A stretch of 64,000 nt of DNA from Streptomyces spiramyceticus (GTDB lineage: Bacteria; Actinomycetota; Actinomycetes; Streptomycetales; Streptomycetaceae). Below, piece after piece: positions 35,725 to 43,892 of this stretch (positions are counted from its first letter, which is position 1; each line of letters opens with the position of its first letter). The stretch spans positions 5,071,501 through 5,135,500 of the forward strand of contig NZ_JARBAX010000001.1 in assembly GCF_028807635.1 (NCBI RefSeq), written 5' to 3'. Under the pieces are notes generated by a model. It was not told where the DNA came from, did not search any database, and worked only from the letters and a program-made list of their open reading frames with translations. Position numbers and translations under genes: made by a program.

Positions 35725-37128
35725 CTACTCTCCAGTCACACTGTCGTAGATGCCGGTCGCCGCTCCAGGCACCGCCGCTGCGAGCAGAGGCCCCTTCGAC
35801 CACCACGAGAGGGGATCGAGCGTGTCGTCGGCGCGGATGGCTTGCTGAAGACCTGGGAGGCTTCGCAAGCCAGGCGTGTTCGTGATGAGCCCGCTCAGCC
35901 CCTTCTCACCGATACTTGCTCCGAGGTTCACTGCCACCGAATTCTCCCAGGCGAGAGACACCCGGTTCCCGATGCCGCCTACGGCTTCGAAGGTGTGGAC
36001 TTCAGCTGCACTTCGGAATCGGTTGGCAGCTCGCGGGACTTCGCTCACTGCTGCGGCTCCCTCGGAGACGAGGCGGTTCAGCCGAGTGACCCTGGCCACG
36101 TCGTCGATGTGTGTGACCACCCCGTCCCCTACCTTCGCCACTACCTTCACGGTTCCAGTGATCGCGGTCTTCGCGAACGCTGCGCCCGGAATAAGGCCTA
36201 CCGCATCACCTGCGAGGGTTCCCCACCCGACATCCGCCCCTCCGATCTTCGCCGCACCATGCGCAACCAGCGCACCTGCCGAGAGCCCGGCGCTTGCCAG
36301 AGCAAGCCCCGCCGACAAGGGCGGACACCACAGGGTCAGCAGCGCCAGGATGCCGAGTACGGCGGAGATGTTCCCCAGCCAGTCGCCGATCTTGTTGAGC
36401 AGGTCCTTGTTGCGGGCGCACCACTCCTGGATCGAGTGCCCGATCTCTTTGAACTTGTCGCCGAGCCGGTCCCAGAAGCCGGGGTCGGGGGCGGCGTCGG
36501 TGGCCTTGCGCATGTGGCCCGCGACGCCGCGGGCCTCAGCCTGGTGCTCCTCCAGCAGCCGCTCGGCCCGCTTGATGATCTCTTCGAGTTCACGCTGCGC
36601 CTGGTCCAACTGGTTGGAGGCGGAGTCGAGTTCACTGTCGGCCTGCTTGAGCCGGCTGCTCGCCGCGTCGACCTTCGCCTGGGCGTCCTGGAGGGCGGGT
36701 CCGGTGAACATCTGGCCGCTCAGCCGGAAGGCGGGGTCGTTCGCGGCCTGGTTGTAGCGGCTGGCCGCGGCGTCGTTGGCCTTCTCCGCCGAGGCCACCT
36801 TGCCCTTGGCCTGCTTGGCCTGCACTTCGTACGTTCCGGCGGTGCTCTGGTAGTGGGTGAGTGCTTCGCGCCATTTCGACAGCTCCGAGGACGCGGTCTG
36901 CATCGCCTCGTGGCTGTCCTTGAGATAACGGGGCAGCTCGCCGACCTTCTGGGAGAAGGCGGAGGCGGCATCACCGGCCCAGCTCACGTTTCCTGTCAGG
37001 CGCTTGATGCTGTTCTGCGCGGTGTCGAGCGCTGTCGCGGCCCTCTTGGTACGGGCGGCGAGCGAACCCACGTTGCCAGAGTCACCCGGCGCGGGGTCGA
37101 AGCCGAGCGAGGGGTACTTGTCGCTCAC
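35725..37128 (-). CDS. WXG-headed putative T7SS effector
   Basis: A 467-residue protein beginning at a GTG that overlaps the preceding stop (GTGA). Residues 20-200 are long helices and coiled coil with a W50-A-G turn (LTGNVSWAGDAASAFSQKVG), as in WXG/LXG-headed secreted proteins. The middle has KEIGHSIQEWCARNKDLLNK and hydrophobic segments (AVLGILALLTLWCPPLSAGL, LASAGLSAGALVAHG) that could insert in membranes. The C-terminus is a modest α/β region (NRFRSAAEVHTFEAVGGIGN). I do not recognise a catalytic toxin domain. The partner WXG100-like gene directly upstream supports T7 export. Confidence 0.75.
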   Translation of the reverse strand: MSDKYPSLGFDPAPGDSGNVGSLAARTKRAATALDTAQNSIKRLTGNVSWAGDAASAFSQKVGELPRYLKDSHEAMQTASSELSKWREALTHYQSTAGTYEVQAKQAKGKVASAEKANDAAASRYNQAANDPAFRLSGQMFTGPALQDAQAKVDAASSRLKQADSELDSASNQLDQAQRELEEIIKRAERLLEEHQAEARGVAGHMRKATDAAPDPGFWDRLGDKFKEIGHSIQEWCARNKDLLNKIGDWLGNISAVLGILALLTLWCPPLSAGLALASAGLSAGALVAHGAAKIGGADVGWGTLAGDAVGLIPGAAFAKTAITGTVKVVAKVGDGVVTHIDDVARVTRLNRLVSEGAAAVSEVPRAANRFRSAAEVHTFEAVGGIGNRVSLAWENSVAVNLGASIGEKGLSGLITNTPGLRSLPGLQQAIRADDTLDPLSWWSKGPLLAAAVPGAATGIYDSVTGE

Positions 37129-37427
37129 TTCGTGCCCCCCTTACCGGCGAAGCCGTCCCGGATGGCCGCCTCAGCGTCCCGGTAGGTGTCGCGGGTCTGC
37201 TTGAGCTTGTCCTCGATGACCTGCGTGCCATCGGCGATTTTCTTGATCGCGTCGTCCCAGCTGTCGTGGAACTCGTCACAGGCGTTGTCGAGTTCCTTGC
37301 TGCCTGTGGTCTTCGGGCCGGTGTCACGCAGCGCGTTCAGCGCCGCGCGCATCTCTTCCTGGCTCCGGTGGAGTTCTCTGACGAGCCCGTCGAGCTCGGT
37401 AATCTCGACTTTGAAGCCTGCCCCCAT
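37125..37427 (-). CDS. WXG100-like small protein, partner of the WXG-headed effector
   Basis: A 100-residue helical protein (LDGLVRELHRSQEEMRAALN, then SKELDNACDEFHDSWDDAIK) with Trp57 at the turn but Asp-Asp in place of x-Gly. It is the first gene of the operon, and its stop overlaps the effector gene (GTGA). A GGGGAG site lies upstream of the ATG. By analogy with LXG effectors it is the helical partner needed for targeting to the secretion ATPase. Confidence 0.78.
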   Translation of the reverse strand: MGAGFKVEITELDGLVRELHRSQEEMRAALNALRDTGPKTTGSKELDNACDEFHDSWDDAIKKIADGTQVIEDKLKQTRDTYRDAEAAIRDGFAGKGGTK

Positions 37428-37582
37428 CGCGCCGTGCTCCCCGTTGTCTCGTAATTTGCAGTCATCAACCCTTGACACACGTTAACGAGCAGGTGCCACG
37501 GAGCCGACAAGGGGTCCTGCCCGTTCGCTAAACCTTCACAGCGCGTCATCCGGCAATCCAGGTCCGAACTTCTCCGAACTTC

Positions 37583-38140
37583 GTGGTCGCGTCCCGGTCA
37601 CACTCACCTCGCCAGTTGGCGACCCTGGTGGTGATGGGGACGCTGGGGGATCAGCCCAGAACGCAACCGATGTGGGTGCGCATCGCTGGCTTCGTGTGTG
37701 TGATCGCGGCACCGTTCAGCTTCGCGCTTGCGCTGTACTCGTTGGGGCCGGTTCTCCGGCTGCGCAGGATCCGGAAGGTGCTCCGCGAATATCCCTGGGA
37801 GTACCGCTCTTCCGTACGTCCTTGTCATGATGTCAAGGACGCGATGGCGCTGGTTGTGCAGCTCAAAGCTGACGCGGACAGCGACTGGTCCAAGACCATG
37901 CGCGGTCAACCCGCTGCGGAGGAAGCGCTGGACGGGGGAGATGGAGCAGGGTGCCTGGTTCGCCGGTGACCCTGATTCGGTGGAGTGATCGCGGTGCCAG
38001 GGGGCAGGGACCTCATGACTCTGGAGCGTGGCAGCCGGACGCTCGTTGAGAACTACCTGGAGATCGCCTGCGGCAAGGACCGCATGGCGCGGGCCACGAG
38101 GGCCGGTGTCGGAACTCTGAGTGCGGGCCTTCCCGCATAA
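37583..38140 (+). pseudogene. Frameshifted PH-like membrane protein paralogue
   Basis: The N-terminal frame gives a hydrophobic helix (WVRIAGFVCVIAAPFSFALA) and VLREYPWEYRSSVRPCHDVK. Near 37905 the family sequence moves to another frame (PLRRKRWTGEMEQGAWFAGD), and near 37977 it returns to the first (GGVIAVPGGRDLMTLERGSR) and runs to a TAA. So it has one base gained and one lost, with a stretch of about 70 bases out of frame between. The joined protein would match the intact copy that follows 37 bases later. Either both are real decay or the window has two sequencing errors. The start may be the GTG at 37583 or the ATG at 37670. Confidence 0.75.
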
Positions 38141-38177
38141 TCACGTTTGCTGAACCCAATGACGAGGAGTTGTCCGC

Positions 38178-38717
38178 GTGAAGTCCGGTCTCTCTGTCCC
38201 CCTCCCCTTGGCCAAGTGTGCCTTCGACGATCCCGCCACCCGGCAGGCGTATGAGAAAGCCCGGCGCAAGGCTCTCGTCAGTTTGTTGATCAGGGTCGCC
38301 GTGTTCCTTGCCCTGCTCATCGTGGCGAAGGCGTTCAAGGAAGAGGAGACGCAGCTCGTCTCGGGTACCGCATCCTTCCTGCTGATACCCGCTGCCTTCT
38401 TGCTGGCGGGGCCGGCCAAGGCATTGCGGTGGCTGCGCGCCGTCGAGAGTGTTCTGAAGTCCGGCCCCTGGCAGTACTGCTCCGCAGTCCGCAGGCCGGA
38501 CGCCAAAGCCGGTGCGGGCACTGCCGTGCAGCTCAGGCTCGCTGACGGGGGCGGCGATGAGGACTGGACGCCGGTGCTGGCCGCTCGTACATGGCGTCGG
38601 CGCACGCGTTGGTCGGGAGAGTTCGAGCACGGGGCCTGGTTCGCAGGCAACGCTGACCGGGGTGGCGTCATCGCCTTGCCGGGCGGGCACGGACTGATGA
38701 CCCTGCATCGGCAGTGA
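38178..38717 (+). CDS. PH-like membrane protein, intact paralogue
   Basis: A 179-residue protein from a GTG. Two transmembrane helices (ALVSLLIRVAVFLALLIVA and LVSGTASFLLIPAAFLLAG) are followed by a strand-rich cytoplasmic domain (WQYCSAVRRPDAKAGAGTAV, then TRWSGEFEHGAWFAGNADRG and GVIALPGGHGLMTL). The domain's strand pattern suggests a bacterial PH-like fold, but this is only a resemblance. It is the only whole member of three copies in this island. Function unknown. Confidence 0.72.
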   Translation: MKSGLSVPLPLAKCAFDDPATRQAYEKARRKALVSLLIRVAVFLALLIVAKAFKEEETQLVSGTASFLLIPAAFLLAGPAKALRWLRAVESVLKSGPWQYCSAVRRPDAKAGAGTAVQLRLADGGGDEDWTPVLAARTWRRRTRWSGEFEHGAWFAGNADRGGVIALPGGHGLMTLHRQ

Positions 38718-38853
38718 CCGCAAGGTCGTGAAACCCACGTACCGGAAGCGCCAGTGCTTGGAGATGATTTCGGTCTCGGTGCGCTGCCGTTCGTGCTCTT
38801 CCGGGGACCGCTCGTACTCCCGGCGAGCTTGGCGGACTTCAGGATCTTCCCGG

Positions 38854-39498
38854 TCACATGAAGAGACTCACCAAGTACGACAGTCCAGCCCCCACGATGC
38901 CCACGCCGATCATCCCGATCGTGGTCGGCCGCGTCGCATTCCGTCCCGCCGCGTCCCATGCCACGTCGTACGAGATCCGGCTGCGGCCGAAGGGTGCGTA
39001 GCCGGTGGCGACGCAGAAGACGCCGAGGCCGGTGAGGACCCAGCCTGCGAAGAAGGCCGCGAACCAGCGCATGGCTCGGTTCAGGCCTGCGACGACGTAG
39101 CCGGCGTCTGTGCCGGCGTCAGCCGTCGGAGCGTCCGTCTGCTGAACGGAGACCTCTGTGCCCTTGAGATAGCGGCGCTTGCTCGCCAGCGCGGCGTTGA
39201 TGTCCTTGGCCTTGCCGTCGTCGGACGCGAAAGTGCCGTAGCAGCGGATGGTGCTGCGGTTCTTGCGGCTGCTCCGGGAGACATTGTGCGGGGAGGTCAC
39301 CTCGCAGCTTTCGACTGTCAGGGTGCCGTGCGTACCGGCCCACCCTGCCGCGTACGCCCCTTGGTACGCGCCTACGCCGGTCAAGGCGAGGCCCGCGAGG
39401 AGAAACACGACACCGCCCGCGCGCCCGAGTCGGCCGAGGGTGCTTCCGACGAGGCCTCGGAGCCAGCGGTCGATCCCTGCGGGCTGCGAGCGGGGCAT
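38854..39498 (-). CDS. Membrane protein of unknown function (DUF3592-like layout)
   Basis: A 214-residue protein. A first helix (AGGVVFLLAGLALTGVGAYQ) is followed by an extracellular strand-rich domain (HGTLTVESCEVTSPHNVSRS, STIRCYGTFASDDGKAKDIN; two Cys may pair), then helices FAAFFAGWVLTGLGVFCVA and IGMIGVGIVGAGLSYLVSLF. The layout of helix, β-domain with GTxTV-C-C, and helices resembles DUF3592-type proteins. The ATG of MPRSQPAG is used; upstream codons lack the family pattern. Confidence 0.7.
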   Translation of the reverse strand: MPRSQPAGIDRWLRGLVGSTLGRLGRAGGVVFLLAGLALTGVGAYQGAYAAGWAGTHGTLTVESCEVTSPHNVSRSSRKNRSTIRCYGTFASDDGKAKDINAALASKRRYLKGTEVSVQQTDAPTADAGTDAGYVVAGLNRAMRWFAAFFAGWVLTGLGVFCVATGYAPFGRSRISYDVAWDAAGRNATRPTTIGMIGVGIVGAGLSYLVSLFM

Positions 39499-39727
39499 GG
39501 CGACTGCGTCTTTCTTTTCCGTGTGGAGGGGAGGCGCGCGCGCCATTCGGGCGTGGCTCAAGCGATATTCGAAAGACTTTCCTATCACTTCGGTGCACTA
39601 CGCCGCGACGGAACGGGCTGCCCAACGAGCGGCCTTCGGGCCCCGGATGCGTCAACGACCGACCGGATCCGTAGCAACTTCGGGTGACGAGAGATACTTG
39701 AGGGGACGAGAGGTGAGGAGAAGCGAC

Positions 39728-40147
39728 ATGGCCCAGCAACCCCAGAAACCCCAGGGACCGTCCTCCGACCGCGGCGTGTGGGACGAAGCGCTCGAACCGG
39801 AGCAGGTCCGCTCAGTGAACTCCGCGCTGCGCAAGCTGGCCGACAACGGTAACGCGAGCAAGGAAATGCAGGACATGGCCAAGAAGATGCTGTCCGGCCA
39901 AATCACCCTGCGCGACGCCATGGACGACCCTTCGGCGTCACGCGCCCTGGGTGGCGGTTTGGCATCCCTGCGCAGCGAGTGGGAGTCGCTGTCCGACGAG
40001 GAGCAGGACCAGATCCGGCACGGTGAGGTACCGGCGAACAGCGAGCCGTCCTCGGACGGGTCCGCGCCCGGACGCTCCCAGGGAGAGCCCTCGCAGACCC
40101 CCAAGAAGAGCAAGGGCCGGCACAGCGGCGGCTTCTCTCTGTACTGA
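39728..40147 (+). CDS. Small charged helical protein of unknown function
   Basis: A 139-residue protein (SVNSALRKLADNGNASKEMQ, DMAKKMLSGQITLRDAMDDP, SLRSEWESLSDEEQDQIRHG) that is helical and charged, with a Pro/Ser/Lys tail (GEPSQTPKKSKGRHSGGFSL). It has no signal peptide, membrane helix or recognised motif. A GAGGAGAA ribosome binding site is seven bases before the ATG. It lies alone between leftward genes. Its position inside the T7SS island is the only clue to function. Confidence 0.7.
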   Translation: MAQQPQKPQGPSSDRGVWDEALEPEQVRSVNSALRKLADNGNASKEMQDMAKKMLSGQITLRDAMDDPSASRALGGGLASLRSEWESLSDEEQDQIRHGEVPANSEPSSDGSAPGRSQGEPSQTPKKSKGRHSGGFSLY

Positions 40148-40288
40148 GCACGCTGTCCGTGTGCCATGCCCCTCGCCGGCCGGTACGGGGACCGGTGGAG
40201 AGGGGCTGGTGGGACGGGACCGGTGGGGCGCCCGGACGGGCTTCATCGGTCCGTCCGGCTTCCGGCCCCTCTTCGCACGCGGGAGGTC

Positions 40289-40894
40289 CTAGTCCTCCCA
40301 GGGCCCGTACTCGTCTTCCAACTGCTCCAAGACGTGCTCCCAGAAGGCCGACTCCCCGCCTGCTTCCAGATGTTCGACGAGCAAGCGCAGCTCTTGCGCC
40401 GCCTCCGCTGGCTCCGGGCCGGCCAGCCGGTCCTCGTAGGCCTTGAGCAGTCCCAGTGCACCCGCGAGCTTGGGCAGGGAGGAGACCGCCCAGCCTGCGT
40501 AACCAGCTGCGTGATCCCAGCCGTTGGGGTCGTAGACGTCGACATCTCCGGTGGGGCCGTCCAGCACCAGGTGGAATCCGCCGCCGTACGTCCCGAAGCT
40601 GTAGCAGTAGCTCGTCGGCGGAGTGTCGTCGTCGGGGTATCTACGGCCGAACAGCTCGTCGGGGTCTTCTTCCCACAGTCCGTCCTTGGGCAGGCCCACC
40701 GACGCGAAATCTATGAAGCCGATCCGCACGGCCGGGAAGCCCACCGTGGTCAGAAACTTCCTGGCTTCCTTGTCCTCAAGGCGAACCGGGATCTCTGTCT
40801 CCGTGGGACGCCAGAGCGATCCCACGCCGAAAATGGACTCGAGCCATTCGGCGGTCGGCTCCTCTGCTTTGGCGAGCAGCTCAGTCTTGTTCAC
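40289..40894 (-). CDS. SUKH-4-like immunity protein
   Basis: A 201-residue protein whose first half matches the SUKH-4 pattern: PTAEWLESIFGVGSLWRPTE, ARKFLTTVGFPAVRIGFIDF, then YGGGFHLVLDGPTGDVDVYD. The C-terminal helices (AAQELRLLVEHLEAGGESAF, EHVLEQLEDEYGPWED) complete a typical SUKH fold. SUKH proteins neutralise nuclease and deaminase toxins of polymorphic toxin systems. The gene is leftward, at the distal end of the toxin module, and reads as part of a collection of immunity genes. Confidence 0.82.
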   Translation of the reverse strand: MNKTELLAKAEEPTAEWLESIFGVGSLWRPTETEIPVRLEDKEARKFLTTVGFPAVRIGFIDFASVGLPKDGLWEEDPDELFGRRYPDDDTPPTSYCYSFGTYGGGFHLVLDGPTGDVDVYDPNGWDHAAGYAGWAVSSLPKLAGALGLLKAYEDRLAGPEPAEAAQELRLLVEHLEAGGESAFWEHVLEQLEDEYGPWED

Positions 40895-41175
40895 TGGTTC
40901 CCCCCGGGGCTCACGCTGTGACGATGAAACCAGTCAACCGCACGGCACTGACAACGGGACGCAGCCCCTCGGCCGGGCACGCCGCCAAGCCGACCACCCG
41001 TTCCGTTGGGCAGGGCGCCCTTGAAGCCCCGAGTTCGGGATCTGGGGATCAGTGGTGGCGAGCCGGCCGTGCTGTGGACCCCGGCGTCGGATCTCTCGGA
41101 AGCGTGGCATTGTCCTTGGGGCCATGCGCTGGAAGGCGGACTCGGCGCGCGGATGAGCCGGTTTGCCGTCGCGGA
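40895..41175. other. Stretch between immunity genes
   Basis: About 280 bases with no convincing gene on either strand. Frames are open because of GC bias. The lower part must hold the start signals of the SUKH-4 gene; a purine-rich GGGGGGAACC site lies at about 40900. Confidence 0.4.
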
Positions 41176-41460
41176 TCAAAGGCAGCAGTCGGTCGACGAC
41201 CTTGCTCCTCCGAGTGCGACCAGGCGGTGTAGCCGCCGGGGAGCATGGGGAGCTGGATCCCCGGCCGCCGCGTCGCCGGATGCGCCGCCTCCGTGCTTCT
41301 GCTGGTATATCCGTACGACCTCCTCGGCCGGTACCGACAGCTCGCCGGTACGTCGGTCGACGACCCCGTATGCGTTGCCGATCTCGGCGGGCGGCCGCCA
41401 CTCCCCGGTCTCCGGGTCGCGCTCCAGCGGCGCGGGCGCGGCCCACACGACCCACCCCAC
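41176..41460 (-). pseudogene. N-truncated Imm35/YrhB-like fragment
   Basis: From a possible GTG the frame reads GWVVWAAPAPLERDPETGEW, then RPPAEIGNAYGVVDRRTGEL and SVPAEEVVRIYQQKHGGG. This aligns by eye with the intact 105-residue gene at 43.5 kb (DIGYLVYTVAPP, SKETGETFTVPNFPVEQAIA, LYRKKRG). The first 30 residues of the family are missing, because the sequence before it is the end of the NTPase gene. About 35 residues after the match are non-homologous and Arg/Ala-rich. A short expressed protein cannot be excluded. Confidence 0.55.
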
Positions 41461-41515
41461 GTGGAACTCTGGCTGATCACGAGGGGTTTTCTTCGAGGCC
41501 CTGGGGGACGTAGGC

Positions 41516-43432
41516 CTACGAGGTTGTCTCTGCGGCACGCGGGCGGATCCGGAGGGCCTTGGCTCCGCGCTCGGTTGCGACCAGGAGGATGCCGTCGGGC
41601 GACAGGTCCGCTCCGGTGAAGGGGGAATCCGAGATGAGGGAGGCCACCACCGTCTGGCGGGACCGGTCCCAGACCCGGAGCTGATCCGTGCCTCGGCGGA
41701 GTGCGAGCGGGGCGGCTGCCCGGTCCTGCTCGGAGAGCCGCAGCAGTTGTTCCGGTCCTGGCTCGTTGAAGAGCGCCGGCTGTACGAGGCTGTGCATGAG
41801 CAGCGCGGAATCACTGTTCCCGGCCACAGGGAAGGCGCCGGGCGTGCCGGTGGGTACCGAGAGGGCGGCGATGGGCACGGGGTTCTCCGCAGGGCGGGGG
41901 AGCGTGCCGATGGTGACTTCGCTGATGTCGCGGAGGCGGACGCTCCACAGGGTCTGCCAGGGCAGATCCAGGCCGAGCCGGTGCACCGCGGCCGCGAAGT
42001 CCGGAAGCTGGTCCTCGACGAACGCGCTCTCCAGGAGGGCCGCGCGGGCCAAGGCGGGTGCCTGTGCGCGGGTCAGCAGAGGGGCGATGCGCAGATACGT
42101 AAGCGCCGGAGCGCCGAGCGCTTGCTCCGGGACGGCCTCGACAGCCGCGCGCAGCGGCGCCGGGTCGGCGTACACGAACAAGCCAGGGTCGGTGAGGAGT
42201 TGGGGCAGCAGACCCGCTTCCAAGGTGTGCCCGGCGATGTGATCGCGTACATAGGGGTCGGCCTTGCTCCAGTCCTGACCGGGCACGGTTTCCAAGAGCG
42301 CCATGGCGATTTGGGACTGCGCGGCGCGGACGTTGGGAAGGCCGGAGCGGATCTCGTCGGCGATGGCGGGGTGGAGCAGCTGAAGCAGCGTACGCTCGCC
42401 GCTTGCGCCCGCCCGGAGCGACTGCACGAAGGGGCCGGCCAGCGCTCCGCTGCTCGCGATCGCCGCGGTCATGTCCGTGCCCGCGAGGGTGCTGACGAGC
42501 CGCACCCACAGCTCGGCCGGCAGACCGTCGCCCTCGGCAAGGGCCAAGGGCGCGAGCAGTTGGCGCAGCGTCTGCGGGTCGGCTCCGAGGCGGCGTGCGT
42601 GCAGGTCGAGCACCTCGCCCAGGGACGTGGGCAGTTGGCTCTCGTCGGTGGGGACGACGCCGGACGGATTCGTCAGGATGCTCTGGACCGCGAGCTGCAC
42701 GGTCAGCGGGCTGGTCCCGGCGCGACGGCCGATCGCCTCGGCGAGCGCACGCCGGGCGGACGGGTCGGTGGTGAAGGGCAGCTCCGGCGCACCGAATTCA
42801 GGGCTGAGCAGGGCTTCGGCCTGCAGCACCGGACCATGGGGGTCGGCCCACTGCGGATCGTCGAGATCGATGATCTGCGCGGTGCCGGGCGGCAGTCCTT
42901 CCACCAGGCTCGCGGCGAGCTCACGCGGTACGTCGGCGAGGAGCCTGACGGACTCCGTGGTCGCGAGTGGCCTAAGTGCTTCCTGTACGAGGCGGGCGGG
43001 CTCGCCCGTGGTGCGGACCGGACCCGCCCGGTCGACGTCCGGCACGACGACGGTCACGGGCTGGTCGAAGGCGCCCAGTTCGGCGTACACGTCCTCGAGG
43101 CGCGAGGCCTGCAGACCGTAATGACCGGCGAGCAGCCACCCGAATTGCGCCGCGGTCAGACCTGCTGCGCTCGGGACCGCGGGTGCGGGAAGCTCCGGCG
43201 GCACCGTCGACGGGTCGAGATCGGCCAGCGGAAGCCGCCAGCGGAAGTCCGGGTCGCACAGCATGAGGAAGCCGGTGAGCAGGTGTGAACGCCCGCTGCC
43301 GGGGTTTCCGGTGAGGACGACGACGCGCGGCGCACCCGACAACTCCATCCGCCAGGCGGCGAGGGCGCGCAGCACGGTGGCGCGGCCGCCTATGTGCGGG
43401 TGTGGTGCGTAGCCGTTGGGTGGGGCGGTCAT
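41516..43432 (-). CDS. STAND-like NTPase with degenerate Walker A and a single WD-like C-terminal repeat
   Basis: A 638-residue protein. Residues 38-52 read VVLTGNPGSGRSHLL, a P-loop in which the expected Lys is Arg48. Further on are PVTVVVPDVDRAG (Walker B-like) and RRAGTSPLTVQLAVQSILTN, a sensor or winged region. The middle is TPR-like helical. The last 60 residues (LRVWDRSRQTVVASLISDSP, FTGADLSPDGILLVATERGA) look like one β-propeller blade, far too short for a propeller. It sits among immunity genes and follows the Imm35-like gene. It may be a cut-down STAND sensor. Confidence 0.75.
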   Translation of the reverse strand: MTAPPNGYAPHPHIGGRATVLRALAAWRMELSGAPRVVVLTGNPGSGRSHLLTGFLMLCDPDFRWRLPLADLDPSTVPPELPAPAVPSAAGLTAAQFGWLLAGHYGLQASRLEDVYAELGAFDQPVTVVVPDVDRAGPVRTTGEPARLVQEALRPLATTESVRLLADVPRELAASLVEGLPPGTAQIIDLDDPQWADPHGPVLQAEALLSPEFGAPELPFTTDPSARRALAEAIGRRAGTSPLTVQLAVQSILTNPSGVVPTDESQLPTSLGEVLDLHARRLGADPQTLRQLLAPLALAEGDGLPAELWVRLVSTLAGTDMTAAIASSGALAGPFVQSLRAGASGERTLLQLLHPAIADEIRSGLPNVRAAQSQIAMALLETVPGQDWSKADPYVRDHIAGHTLEAGLLPQLLTDPGLFVYADPAPLRAAVEAVPEQALGAPALTYLRIAPLLTRAQAPALARAALLESAFVEDQLPDFAAAVHRLGLDLPWQTLWSVRLRDISEVTIGTLPRPAENPVPIAALSVPTGTPGAFPVAGNSDSALLMHSLVQPALFNEPGPEQLLRLSEQDRAAAPLALRRGTDQLRVWDRSRQTVVASLISDSPFTGADLSPDGILLVATERGAKALRIRPRAAETTS

Positions 43433-43496
43433 GAGCAGGGGTCCTCGGGTGCCGGGGATGGCGGGCGATGGGAAGTTGCTCTGCGTGGGGTGTGAG

Positions 43497-43814
43497 TCAG
43501 GCCCCGAGTCCGCGCTTCTTGCGGTAGAGCGCGATGGCTTGCTCGACGGGGAAGTTGGGGACAGTGAAGGTTTCGCCGGTCTCCTTGGACACCACGATGT
43601 TTGCGCCGCCGGGTTCGGGAGGGGCGGTGAGGTCCGTGTGGGGTGGGGCAACCGTGTACACGAGGTAGCCGATGTCGAACTCCTGGACGCGAAGCTCGAT
43701 GGGGGTGCCGTCGGGGAGTTTGGGCTCCGCGTAGCGGCTGTTGACGATGGCCAGCGCCTGGTCGGGTGTGGCGGGTGGGCCTTGTGGGGTCGGGGCGGGG
43801 GTGTCCGGGGCCAT
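43497..43814 (-). CDS. Imm35/YrhB-like small protein
   Basis: A 105-residue protein with helix DQALAIVNSRYAEPKLPDGT, strand VQEFDIGYLVYTVAP, strand NIVVSKETGETFTVPNFP and terminal helix VEQAIALYRKKRGLG. This helix-strand-strand-helix order and the position behind a toxin gene match the YrhB/Imm35 immunity family. Two related copies lie nearby (41.2-41.5 kb truncated, 50.1-50.4 kb frameshifted), so it is the surviving member of a local family. Pfam membership was assigned from memory. Confidence 0.72.
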   Translation of the reverse strand: MAPDTPAPTPQGPPATPDQALAIVNSRYAEPKLPDGTPIELRVQEFDIGYLVYTVAPPHTDLTAPPEPGGANIVVSKETGETFTVPNFPVEQAIALYRKKRGLGA

Positions 43815-43892
43815 GAAGTTCGCCTCTTTACTAGCTCTTGTGCTCTGACAGGGAGTTGGCGGCCGTGCCTACGGCAGGGTTGCCGATAGCGC

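Noticed and set aside
38854..39498. Toxin or immunity gene
   Set aside because: The layout is that of a generic membrane protein with an extracytoplasmic domain, and there is no motif or adjacent partner to support an immunity role.
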